A stretch of 6,359 nucleotides of DNA from Chloracidobacterium sp. UBA7659 (GCA_002483395.1 DLHV01000005.1:3313-9671), one strand, 5' to 3'; counted from the first letter of the stretch, positions 1 through 6,359 are shown. Program-made: numbers and translations. Notes: generated by a model not told the origin, from the letters alone.

Positions 1-2190
1 AACATGATCTCGATGCTGTCGAGCGTGCTCGATATGGACATCACGGACGGCGTTTTGTCCGTACTGCCAATGCATCACACATTCGAGTTTTCGGCTGGTT
101 TCCTGACGCCGTTTTCGAACGGAACGCAGATTACTTATCTAAATGAGCTGACTGCCGAGGACCTTTCGCGAACGATCGAGAACGGACACGTTACCGGCAT
201 GGTAGGCGTTCCGGCACTTTGGGAAATGCTGCACCGGCGGATCAAAACGCGGCTTCGCGAACGCGGCGATTGGATCGCTGACTTGGCCGACAACGTTATC
301 GAATTTAACGCCTGGATACGCGACAACACGCCCTTCAATCTTGGCCCGATCGTTTTTTTCCCGATACATCAGGGAATGGGTGGCAAGATGCGATATTTGA
401 TCTCGGGTGGCTCAGCGTTGTCGGAAAAAGTGCAAAAAGATTTGCACGGACTTGGGTTTACTGTGCTCGAAGGCTATGGCCTGACCGAATCTTCGCCGGT
501 TCTGACTGTAGCTCGGCCGGGCAATAAATTGCTGCGCGGCAGTGTTGGTAAGCCGCTTCCCGGTGTTGAGGTCAGAATCAATTTGCCGGATGAAAACGGC
601 GTTGGCGAGGTACTGGCCCGCGGTCAGAATATAATGGTCGGTTATTACAATAACGAAGAAGCTACGGAAGCAGTTTTGCAGGATCGATGGCTAAAAACAG
701 GTGATCTCGGCAAGATCGATGAAGACGGCAATCTCTTTATCGTCGGCCGTTCGAAGGACGTGATCATTGATTCTAACGGCAAGAACATTTACCCGGATGA
801 GATCGAAGATCTGTACGGCAAGTCACCTTTTGTCAAGGAGATGAGCGTTGTCGGGCTCGTGGATGACGACGGCGGCGAAAAGATCGCGGCATTGGTTGTG
901 CCGGATTATGAACATGATATTGCCTTGGCGCGCGCCGAGGTCAATAAACAGGTTGAGCTTCATTTTCGCGAGGTTTCGGCCGGAATTCCGTTTTTCAAAC
1001 GCGTGAAGGTTTTACACATCACACCGTTCGAACTGCCGCGAACGGCGACGCGGAAAGTTAAGCGTCCTGAAGTTGTCGAAATGCTACAGGCATTGGAAGA
1101 CCGCGACAAACGCAAGACGAAAACGGTCGTCGAATCGAAAGGCGATGACAACCTGCTGTGGATCCGCAAAGTAGTTGCCAGCGTTTCAAACAGGCCTCTC
1201 TCGGACATCGCCGTTGAGGACAAGCTCGCGGATCTGGGCTTTGACTCGCTGATGTTTGTCGAGCTTCAGTCCGCGGTGGAAGATGCCGGCGGAAAAATTA
1301 TTTCGCCCGACACCCTAAATGAGGTGCAGACGGTTCGCGAACTTCTCACCGCTGTTCAACGCGTCGATAAATCAAAGAAATTGGCGGACGAGCCGAAGGT
1401 CGAGGAGAAGAAAGACGAAGAGGAGATAGTAATCCCGTCGATCATCCGCCGCGTCGGCAATTCGTTAGTAGATTTTGCACAGGACAGGCTTTACGAAGGC
1501 GTGCTCGACACAAAGATCGAAGGCGAGTCGAATGTGCCGCAGCACGTGAATTTTATTGTCGCACCGAACCACACTTCGCATATCGATACGGGTCTTGTGA
1601 AGAAAGCCTTAGGTAAGGACATCGCGGAGCAGACTGTCGCGGTCGCGGCTGCGGATTATTGGTTCGATACAAAATACAAGCGTGCGTACATGAATAATTT
1701 CACGACGCTTGTCCCGATCGAACGGATGGGAAGTCTGAGACAGTCGCTGCGTCATGTTACACGAATCCTGAACGAGGGCTACAACGCTTTGATCTTCCCT
1801 GAAGGCGGCCGTCAGGTAAGCGGCGAGATTGCAGAGTTTAAACCGATCATCGGATATCTCGCGCTAAATCAAAAGATCGGAATTCTGCCTATATACATCT
1901 GGGGCACATTCGACGCGTTTCCAAAAGGGACAATCATTCCCAAGGGCAGCAGCATCGGTGCAAAAATCGGAGCCAAAGTCGGCAAATTCCTGGAATACGA
2001 CGAACTTAAGTTGATGACCGACGGCGTTCCGAACACCGAAGCTTATCGCCTCGTCGCGGCCCGCGTTCAGCACGAGATCGAGAACATGCGCGATGGCAAA
2101 CGTGATAAATTTGATGTTGCGGCGGTGAGGAAACAATGGAAGGCTGAGCGAAGAAAAACAAGGAAGCAGGAGCCGGTGATTGATGAATAA
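1..2190 (+). CDS. Acyl-AMP ligase / acyl carrier / PlsC acyltransferase fusion (5' partial)
   Basis: The reading frame is open at the left edge, and the first visible residues (N-M-I-S-M-L) lie inside the adenylation fold, so the ATG at 4 is not the true start. Counting that Met as 1, the ligase domain fills about 1-360. It shows GYGLTESSPV (157-166), TGDLG with Asp234, GRSKD with Arg249, and LPRTATRKVKR with the probable catalytic Lys351. A carrier domain follows at about 380-455, with LGFDSL and the phosphopantetheine-accepting Ser415. A charged linker rich in Lys and Glu (about 455-480) leads to a PlsC-type domain with H-x4-D (His523, Asp528) and FPEGGR (598-603). The parts imply ATP-dependent fatty acid activation, loading on the built-in carrier, and acyl transfer to a lysolipid or glycerol phosphate at the membrane. 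E. coli Aas has related activities but the opposite domain order and no internal carrier. The P-loop and the rest of the N-terminus lie upstream. The domain calls are firm; the acyl acceptor is inferred. Confidence 0.93.
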   Translation, partial: NMISMLSSVLDMDITDGVLSVLPMHHTFEFSAGFLTPFSNGTQITYLNELTAEDLSRTIENGHVTGMVGVPALWEMLHRRIKTRLRERGDWIADLADNVIEFNAWIRDNTPFNLGPIVFFPIHQGMGGKMRYLISGGSALSEKVQKDLHGLGFTVLEGYGLTESSPVLTVARPGNKLLRGSVGKPLPGVEVRINLPDENGVGEVLARGQNIMVGYYNNEEATEAVLQDRWLKTGDLGKIDEDGNLFIVGRSKDVIIDSNGKNIYPDEIEDLYGKSPFVKEMSVVGLVDDDGGEKIAALVVPDYEHDIALARAEVNKQVELHFREVSAGIPFFKRVKVLHITPFELPRTATRKVKRPEVVEMLQALEDRDKRKTKTVVESKGDDNLLWIRKVVASVSNRPLSDIAVEDKLADLGFDSLMFVELQSAVEDAGGKIISPDTLNEVQTVRELLTAVQRVDKSKKLADEPKVEEKKDEEEIVIPSIIRRVGNSLVDFAQDRLYEGVLDTKIEGESNVPQHVNFIVAPNHTSHIDTGLVKKALGKDIAEQTVAVAAADYWFDTKYKRAYMNNFTTLVPIERMGSLRQSLRHVTRILNEGYNALIFPEGGRQVSGEIAEFKPIIGYLALNQKIGILPIYIWGTFDAFPKGTIIPKGSSIGAKIGAKVGKFLEYDELKLMTDGVPNTEAYRLVAARVQHEIENMRDGKRDKFDVAAVRKQWKAERRKTRKQEPVIDE
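2168..2172 (+). promoter_or_regulatory. Candidate ribosome binding site for the GH47 gene
   Basis: AGGAG lies inside the end of the ligase gene, 10 bases before the ATG at 2183. It is the only good Shine-Dalgarno match near the possible starts of the mannosidase gene. It favours 2183 over the ATGs at 2222 and 2228, which have only a weak AGAG upstream. The spacing is a little long. Confidence 0.45.
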
Positions 2191-3580
2191 GATTTCACCA
2201 CAGAGACGCAGAGACACAGAGATGGAAATGAAATCGTTCACGCTTATCGTTTCTGTAATACTGCTTGCGCTATTCACGACAGTCCCGGTCAATGCTCAAG
2301 CGCTCAATAAAGCGAAACTCGTTGGTGAGGTCAAGGCCGAATTCATCCACGCATGGAACGGCTATAAGCAATATTGCTGGGGCCATGACGACCTGAAGTC
2401 GATCAGCAAAACCTGTCGCGATTGGTACGGAACGCCGGTTTATATGACGGCGGTCGATTCGCTCGATTCCTTGTATTTGCTGGGTTTTAAGAAAGAAGCC
2501 GACGAGACTCGAGAATACATTGCCAAGAACCTTTCGTTCGACAAGGACATTTCCGTTCAGAATTTCGAGATAACGATCCGTATTTTGGGCGGCCTGCTTT
2601 CGAGCTATCAGATCACGGGCGACAAGCGGCTTTTGAATTTAGCCGACGATCTCGGCCGGCGGCTTTTGCCCGTTTTCGATTCTCCCACGGGCTTGCCGTA
2701 CAAGTTTGTAAATCTTAAAACGGGCAAGACAAAGGGCGAGATATCGAATCCGGCGGAAACCGGAACGCTGCTAATCGAATTCGGCACTTTGAGCAAGCTT
2801 ACGAAAAAACCAGTCTATTATGAGAAAGCGAAACGGGCGTTGGTCGAAACATACAATCGCCGCTCGCCTATAGGACTCATCGGGACGAACATTAACGTCG
2901 AAACGGGGAAGTGGACAAATACCGACAGCCATATTAGTGCCGAGATCGACTCGTACTACGAATATCTTCTTAAATGCTGGCTGCTGTTCGGCGACAAAGA
3001 CTGCAAAAAGATGTGGGACGAGGGCATTGCCTCGATAAATAAAAACCTAGCCGAAGAGATTGGCGACGATCTTTGGTACGGGCATGCCGATATGAACACG
3101 GGCAAGCGAACTTCGACGACCTTCGGAGCCCTCGATGCATTTTTCCCGGCGGTGCTTGCTCTCGGGGGCGACCTGCCGCGGGCAAAACGGCTGCAGGATT
3201 CCGCCTTCAAAATGTGGCAGGTCCACGGCATCGAACCCGAAGAGATCGATTACAAAACGATGAAGGTCACGTCCGCCGGCTATCCATTGCGGCCTGAGAT
3301 CGTCGAATCGACCTATTATCTCTATCACTACACGAAAGATCCCAAATATCTCGCGATGGGCAAGCAGATGTTCGAAGACTTTGTCAAATTCTGCCGAACA
3401 GATGTGGCATATGCGGGCCTGAAAAGCGTCGAGACAAAGGAGAAAACAGATTACATGCACAGCTTTCTTTTCGCCGAGACGTTCAAGTATTTTTATCTTC
3501 TCTTTGCGCCGGAAAAGACGTTGGATTTTGAGAAGGTAGTGTTTAATACCGAGGCCCATCCGATCCGGCGTACTTGGTAA
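2183..3580 (+). CDS. Secreted GH47-family alpha-1,2-mannosidase
   Basis: This matches glycoside hydrolase family 47 along its whole length (465 residues from this start). The family hydrolyses alpha-1,2-linked mannose by inversion and needs calcium. Visible blocks are FEITIRILGGLLSSY (candidate acid Glu129), IDSYYEYLLK (Asp256), YPLRPEIVESTYYLY (Glu372), FAETFKYFYLLF (Glu432) and FNTEAHP (calcium-binding Thr456). These fit the catalytic residues known from eukaryotic class I mannosidases. The N-terminus has a hydrophobic signal segment ending near VNAQA, so the enzyme is probably exported to the periplasm or outside. The start is uncertain. The ATG at 2183 overlaps the ligase stop in ATGAATAA and has an AGGAG upstream, but it makes residues 5-13 (SPQRRRDTE) out of a CGCAGAG repeat. 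The ATGs at 2222 or 2228 (MEMKSFTLIV or MKSFTLIV) give a more typical signal peptide. Co-orientation and overlap suggest co-transcription with the ligase gene. The substrate is not shown; environmental or fungal mannans and glycans are possible. Confidence 0.93.
   Translation: MNKISPQRRRDTEMEMKSFTLIVSVILLALFTTVPVNAQALNKAKLVGEVKAEFIHAWNGYKQYCWGHDDLKSISKTCRDWYGTPVYMTAVDSLDSLYLLGFKKEADETREYIAKNLSFDKDISVQNFEITIRILGGLLSSYQITGDKRLLNLADDLGRRLLPVFDSPTGLPYKFVNLKTGKTKGEISNPAETGTLLIEFGTLSKLTKKPVYYEKAKRALVETYNRRSPIGLIGTNINVETGKWTNTDSHISAEIDSYYEYLLKCWLLFGDKDCKKMWDEGIASINKNLAEEIGDDLWYGHADMNTGKRTSTTFGALDAFFPAVLALGGDLPRAKRLQDSAFKMWQVHGIEPEEIDYKTMKVTSAGYPLRPEIVESTYYLYHYTKDPKYLAMGKQMFEDFVKFCRTDVAYAGLKSVETKEKTDYMHSFLFAETFKYFYLLFAPEKTLDFEKVVFNTEAHPIRRTW
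2188..2221 (+). repeat. CGCAGAG-family repeat, solo copy
   Basis: The copy starts at the TAA stop of the ligase gene. It reads TAAGATTTCACC and then three units of about 8 bases: ACAGAG, ACGCAGAG, ACACAGAG. It has the same orientation and the same TAAGA(A)TTT lead-in as the copy at 3578. No inverted partner lies nearby. It sits over the first codons of the mannosidase gene if the 2183 start is used. Confidence 0.7.
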
Positions 3581-3616
3581 GAATTTTTAACGCAGAGATC
3601 GCGGAGAACGCAGAGG
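3578..3616 (+). repeat. CGCAGAG-family repeat, left arm of inverted pair
   Basis: The arm begins with the TAA stop of the mannosidase gene and reads TAAGAATTTTTA, then three 9-base units: ACGCAGAGA, TCGCGGAGA, ACGCAGAGG. The reverse complement of 4081-4120 aligns to it with two one-base gaps and four substitutions. A run of nine T bases follows at 3625-3633, with no convincing hairpin in front of it. Confidence 0.85.
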
Positions 3617-3686
3617 AGAAGAGGTTTTTTTTTATTTAATTTGCGCCTGATTCGGCACAAATGTCTGCTTCCCTAAACTTCTGCGT

Positions 3687-3692
3687 GGAGAG
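3687..3692 (+). promoter_or_regulatory. Ribosome binding site deciding the GxxExxY start
   Basis: GGAGAG lies 7 bases before the ATG at 3700. That ATG gives the N-terminus usual in the family (MELNDISGKII). An earlier in-frame ATG at 3661 adds 13 unrelated residues and has no such site. Confidence 0.6.
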
Positions 3693-3699
3693 ATTACTT

Positions 3700-4076
3700 A
3701 TGGAATTGAACGACATAAGCGGAAAGATAATCGAGTTAGCGATCAACGTACACAAGGAGCTTGGTCCGGGCATGTTGGAGGGTGCTTACGAAGCATGTTT
3801 ACAATTTGAGCTTATTCGCGCGGGCTTAAAAGCGGAAACTCAACTAAAATTACCGATCATTTATCAAGGAATCAAAATCGATGCGGGTTATCGTATCGAC
3901 ATGCTGGTTGAGGATTCAGTGATCGTGGAGTTGAAAGCAATAGAGAGACTTCTGCCTGTGCACGAAGCTCAATTGCTCTCATATTGCGAATGAGCGATTT
4001 ACGGCTTGGCTTATTGATAAATTTCAATGTTCGCTTGTTGCGTGACGGACTCAGACGCGTAGTCAACAATTTTTGA
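3700..4076 (+). pseudogene. GxxExxY-family PD-(D/E)XK-like protein, frameshifted near C-terminus
   Basis: The intact part is 97 residues and ends at the TGA at 3991-3993. It shows the family signature G24-x-x-E27-x-x-Y30 (GPGMLEGAYE), then a nuclease-like core with Asp67 in YRIDML and Glu77-x-Lys79 in VELKAI, followed by HEAQLLSY. After Tyr95 the frame changes. Reading from 3984 in the -1 frame gives LRMSDLRLGLLINFNV and then RLLRDGLRRVVNNF, with a stop at 4074-4076. This is the expected family C-terminus at the expected spacing, so one base has been lost, probably a T from a TTT run at about 3984-3986. An ATG at 3990 overlaps the TGA as ATGA, so the 28-residue tail could in principle be made separately. 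The family is described as a PD-(D/E)XK-like group of unknown biological role. The gene sits alone between two inverted repeat arms. A sequencing or assembly error is a real alternative to a true pseudogene. The family call is firm; whether the gene is functional is open. Confidence 0.85.
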
Positions 4077-4080
4077 TTTA

Positions 4081-4120
4081 CTCTGCGTCCTCTGCGTTCT
4101 CTGCGTTTAAAAATTTCTTA
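4081..4120 (-). repeat. CGCAGAG-family repeat, right arm of inverted pair
   Basis: Read on the minus strand, the arm is TAAGAAATTTTTAA, then ACGCAGAGA, ACGCAGAGG and ACGCAGAG, three tandem units. It mirrors the arm at 3578-3616. Its outer end includes the A of the epimerase ATG, so it forms most of that gene's leader. The leader has no Shine-Dalgarno match. Confidence 0.85.
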
Positions 4121-5151
4121 TGGCGAAGACAAAAGCGTTAGCGAAAACTGAAAAGAAAATTCTCATCACCGGCGGGACCGGGTTTCTCGGCACGCATATC
4201 GTTCGGCAATTTCTTGATGCCGGCGAGAAGCATCTGCGTGTAATGGCTTCGAGCGTGCCGGAATGGATGAAGGATGCTGGCGTAAAGGCGGTCGAGGGCT
4301 CGGTCACGAACCGCGAGCATGTTGCCAAAGCGGTCAAGAATGTTTCGACGATCTTTCACTTGGCCGGCAAAGTTTCCCGCGACAACGAAGACGCGGCGGC
4401 GATGAACAAAATCCACGTCGAGGGCACACGCATTCTTTGCGAAGCAGCCAAGGAAGCCGATGTTCAGACAATGATTCTTGCGTCATCGAGCGGGACGATC
4501 GCCGTCAGCGAGGACGAGCAGGTTTTTGACGAGACGTTTCCGCAACCGGTCGATGTCATCTCGCGTTGGGCTTATTACGCGTCGAAATATTATCAAGAGC
4601 GGACGGCGTTGGCGGAGTTTGACGGAGACGACCGCAGGCTTGTGATCATGAACCCGTCACTGCTTTTAGGGCCGGATGACGAGCGGCTGAGTTCGACAAA
4701 GCCGGTGCTCGATTTTCTTGCAAGGAAAATTCCCTATTCGCCGAGCGGCGGATTAAATTTCGTCGATGTGCGCGATGCCGCGGCCGCATTCATCACGGCC
4801 GTCGAAAAAGGGAAACACCAGGAGAAATATCTGCTCGGTGCGGCGAATATGACGTTTCACGAATTTTTTGGACGCCTTGAAAGATTGTCCGGCGTTTCGG
4901 CTCCAACATTGAAGGTGCCTAAAAAACTCGCGATGGCCGGTTCGACTATCATCGAATCCGTTTTCAAAAACTGGGGCAAGGCATCGCCGGTTGCGCCAAA
5001 AGAGGTCGAGCAGGCCGAGTATTTCTGGTATTTCGATTCCTCAAAAGCCGGAGAAGAACTTGGATTTGCACCCCGCGATCCGCAGGAAACGCTTCATGAC
5101 TCTATCAGCTATCTGCAAAAGAATTTTCTTGGTGAGGGGGTCTTTTCATGA
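4120..5151 (+). CDS. NAD(P)-dependent epimerase/reductase, extended SDR family
   Basis: The 343-residue product has a Rossmann fold at the N-terminus: ILITGGTGFLGTHIV with the dinucleotide-binding glycines G18, G21 and G24. LASSSGT (120-126) supplies the catalytic Ser/Thr, and Tyr152-x3-Lys156 (YYASK) is the SDR catalytic pair. NFVDVRDAAAAF and a C-terminal FDSSKAGEELGFAPRDP block resemble dihydroflavonol-reductase-like and hopanoid-associated (HpnA-type) sugar epimerases. The likely role is oxidation/reduction or epimerisation of a nucleotide sugar or similar substrate in the cytoplasm. The substrate cannot be told from sequence, and no hopanoid genes are visible here. The start is secure: an in-frame TAA lies at 4108-4110, and the next ATG falls after the glycine motif. 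No ribosome binding site is seen, because the right repeat arm runs up to the start codon. This suggests leaderless or weak initiation, or translation carried over from upstream. The 3' end overlaps the permease gene by 6 bases. Confidence 0.9.
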   Translation: MAKTKALAKTEKKILITGGTGFLGTHIVRQFLDAGEKHLRVMASSVPEWMKDAGVKAVEGSVTNREHVAKAVKNVSTIFHLAGKVSRDNEDAAAMNKIHVEGTRILCEAAKEADVQTMILASSSGTIAVSEDEQVFDETFPQPVDVISRWAYYASKYYQERTALAEFDGDDRRLVIMNPSLLLGPDDERLSSTKPVLDFLARKIPYSPSGGLNFVDVRDAAAAFITAVEKGKHQEKYLLGAANMTFHEFFGRLERLSGVSAPTLKVPKKLAMAGSTIIESVFKNWGKASPVAPKEVEQAEYFWYFDSSKAGEELGFAPRDPQETLHDSISYLQKNFLGEGVFS

Positions 5152-5167
5152 AGAAAAATTCTTTTTG
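5116..5167. terminator. Possible bidirectional terminator in overlapping gene ends
   Basis: CAAAAGAATTTTCTT at 5116-5130 is mirrored by AAGAAAAATTCTTTTTG at 5151-5167, pairing 15 bases with two single-base bulges across a 20-base loop. Each strand would end its stem in a short T run. The stem is nearly all A-T, so it would be weak. The arms also encode the similar C-termini QKNFL and KKNFS, which may explain part of the match. Confidence 0.3.
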
Positions 5168-6359
5168 TAAATTCGATACGCGTAAAACACGACCAGCCCG
5201 ATCGCCGCAACGATGATTATCGGCAGCCCTTCTTTTGTAAAATCAACGTTTGTTAATAACCATACGATCAGCGCGATCGAGATTATCGAGGCAGCCAAAC
5301 CGAAGGGCGCAAGGAACTTCGCCGCCGGCGCGTCCTCCCTTTTTCTAAAGACGACAAGTGACAGACAGGTCGTTGCGTAGATCATCAGGCGAGTGATCGT
5401 GGCGATCGCAAGCGCTCCCAGAAACGACGACTGGACTGTCAGGACAAAAATGATCGCCGCGTTCAAAAGGATCGAAACGTAAGGAGTTTTGAACTTATCA
5501 TGCGTTTTTGAAATGACCGGCGGCAACTCATTTTGCTCGCCCATTGCGTAGACTATCCGCGAACCGCCGAGCAGCCCGACGTTCAGATTACCCAGGATCG
5601 AAATAAGGGCGCCGCCGACGATAACTACTGCTCCGACCGGGCCCATAAAGGCGTTTGCCGCATCCGCAAGTGGTCTCTCTGATGAAGAAAGCGTTGGAAG
5701 CGTTCCGATACTCACAATCTGTACCAAAATATAAACGGTAGCTACGACCGCGAGAGCGACGAACAACGCGAACGGAAGTATCTTCTGCGGTTCTTTCATT
5801 TCGCCAGCCGGGATCACGGCGACCTCAAACCCGACAAACGCATAGATCAGCAGCAGTACCGCGGACGAAAAAGATGAATATTGCGGAACAGCACTAAACG
5901 TAAAATTTTCCGGATGAAGGAAAAATAAGCCTACCAGTGCGAATACAAATAGTGGGACAAGTTTTCCTACGGTAAAGAAATTCGTCAATAAAGCCGATTG
6001 CCGGACGCCCGCGATGTTGACCGATGTCAGCAAAATGAGGACCGCGGCAATAATGCCGATCCTTATAATAGGATCCGTTGCTGACGGCCAAAAGAATCCG
6101 AGGTAGGTAACGAAAAGGTTGCAGTTTGCCGCGAAAGTTGCCATCCGGACGATCCAGTATAGCCAGCCGACTTCGAATGCCACAGTCGAACCAAATGCCT
6201 GCTTCGCGTACAAGTATGCGCCGCCGGTTGCGGAAAACCGGCTCGCAACCTCGGCATGGCAAAGTACGATAAAACCAATGATCACAGCGCAAGCAAGGAA
6301 AGCAAACAAGCTGTAGCTGCCGATCTGCGCAAATACCTTTGAGGGTAGGCCGAAAATGC
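5146..6359 (-). CDS. APC-family amino acid permease (5' partial)
   Basis: About 403 residues are visible. The frame stays open through the right edge, so the TTG at 6309 is only an internal Leu codon. Residues before it read IFGLPSKVFAQIGSYS, the usual end of helix 1 in this superfamily. Helices 2-12 can then be followed: FLACAVIIGFIVLCHAEV, VGWLYWIVRMATFAANC, IIAAVLILLTSVNIAGV, LVPLFVFALVGLFFL, and helix 6 with the family motif YAFVGFEVAVIPAGEMKEP, then further hydrophobic segments to YAYRIYKKNFSS at the C-terminus. SATGGAYLYAKQAFG after helix 2 is also typical. The protein probably exchanges or imports amino acids across the inner membrane; which ones cannot be told. It is convergent with the epimerase gene, with stop codons overlapping in TCATGA. 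Only the first part of helix 1 and the N-terminal tail appear to be missing. Confidence 0.92.
   Translation of the reverse strand, partial: IFGLPSKVFAQIGSYSLFAFLACAVIIGFIVLCHAEVASRFSATGGAYLYAKQAFGSTVAFEVGWLYWIVRMATFAANCNLFVTYLGFFWPSATDPIIRIGIIAAVLILLTSVNIAGVRQSALLTNFFTVGKLVPLFVFALVGLFFLHPENFTFSAVPQYSSFSSAVLLLIYAFVGFEVAVIPAGEMKEPQKILPFALFVALAVVATVYILVQIVSIGTLPTLSSSERPLADAANAFMGPVGAVVIVGGALISILGNLNVGLLGGSRIVYAMGEQNELPPVISKTHDKFKTPYVSILLNAAIIFVLTVQSSFLGALAIATITRLMIYATTCLSLVVFRKREDAPAAKFLAPFGLAASIISIALIVWLLTNVDFTKEGLPIIIVAAIGLVVFYAYRIYKKNFSS

Larger units (their letters stand above)
3578..4120 (+). mobile_element. Putative inverted-repeat unit carrying a GxxExxY gene
   Basis: Two arms of about 39 bases in opposite orientation enclose the GxxExxY gene and nothing else, about 540 bases in all. 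The unit fills the whole gap between the mannosidase stop codon and the epimerase start codon. The arms share an AT-rich outer end (TAAGAATTTTTA type) and inner tandem 9-base ACGCAGAGN units. There is no transposase and no convincing target duplication. The layout is seen directly; mobility is inferred. A REP-like or MITE-like unit moved in trans, or a chance pairing of dispersed repeats, are alternatives. Confidence 0.4.

Noticed and set aside
1864..2292. Open frame of 142 codons on the minus strand
   Set aside because: It is a shadow of the acyltransferase end and the repeat, with no recognisable domain and no support from context.
2183..2300. Twin-arginine export signal from the RRR in the mannosidase N-terminus
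   Set aside because: The arginines come from the repeat, lack the usual residues after RR, and lie too far from the hydrophobic core.
3047..3559. Open frame of 170 codons on the minus strand
   Set aside because: It lies wholly opposite conserved GH47 catalytic blocks and has no family features.
3581..3616. Tandem CGCAGAG units as a CRISPR array
   Set aside because: The units are 8-9 bases with no spacers, and no cas genes are present.
3641..3660. Small hairpin TTGCGCC/GGCACAA before the GxxExxY gene
   Set aside because: A 7-base stem with one mismatch is weak, and no T run follows in either useful direction.
3672..3692. TTCTGCGTGG as a fourth, inner inverted repeat copy
   Set aside because: Only about 7 bases match the CGCAGA core and no second unit follows; it may be a remnant but cannot be supported.
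3976..3993. Programmed ribosomal frameshifting in the GxxExxY gene
   Set aside because: No slippery heptamer or clear downstream stimulator is seen at the junction; a one-base loss from a T run is simpler.
3575..4123. TGG directly flanking both ends of the inverted-repeat unit, as a possible target duplication
   Set aside because: Three bases match by chance about once in 64, and the right copy is part of the epimerase start region.

Overview
The window carries four substantial protein genes and one small broken gene. Two of the four run off the edges. Base composition looks close to 50% G+C by eye. The mix suggests a free-living Gram-negative-type bacterium: an acyl-ligase/carrier/acyltransferase fusion, a secreted GH47-type mannosidase, a GxxExxY gene set among CGCAGAG repeats, and an APC permease. 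Acidobacteriota (Blastocatellia/Pyrinomonadaceae) is my best guess, but it rests on general resemblance and no phylogenetic marker is present.

Layout, left to right. Bases 1-2190 (+) are the C-terminal part of a fused AMP-forming acyl ligase, acyl carrier and PlsC-type acyltransferase. Bases 2183-3580 (+) are an exported GH47-family alpha-mannosidase that overlaps the ligase by 8 bases. Bases 3578-4120 hold a small GxxExxY-family gene (PD-(D/E)XK-like) enclosed by two inverted copies of a CGCAGAG-type repeat. Its reading frame is broken by one base near the C-terminus, and the lost tail can be read in the next frame. Bases 4120-5151 (+) are an NAD(P)-dependent epimerase/reductase of the extended SDR class. 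Its start codon touches the right repeat arm. Bases 5146-6359 (-) are a 12-helix APC-type amino acid permease, convergent with the epimerase gene and overlapping it by 6 bases. Its N-terminus lies beyond the window.

How the genes work together. The ligase fusion can plausibly activate a fatty acid, carry it on its own carrier domain and pass it to a glycerolipid acceptor. The mannosidase would act outside the cytoplasm on alpha-mannosides. The epimerase resembles sugar or hopanoid-associated epimerases, but no partner gene here proves a shared pathway. The permease is transcribed from the other strand and looks independent.

The most interesting structure is the repeat system. Three copies of one CGCAGAG family lie within about 1.9 kb, all at gene borders. 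Two of them begin exactly at a TAA stop codon in the same orientation. The third is inverted, closes off the GxxExxY gene and ends on the A of the next gene's ATG. This arrangement looks like a small, possibly mobile unit made of inverted arms plus a nuclease-like gene. Mobility is inferred, not shown.
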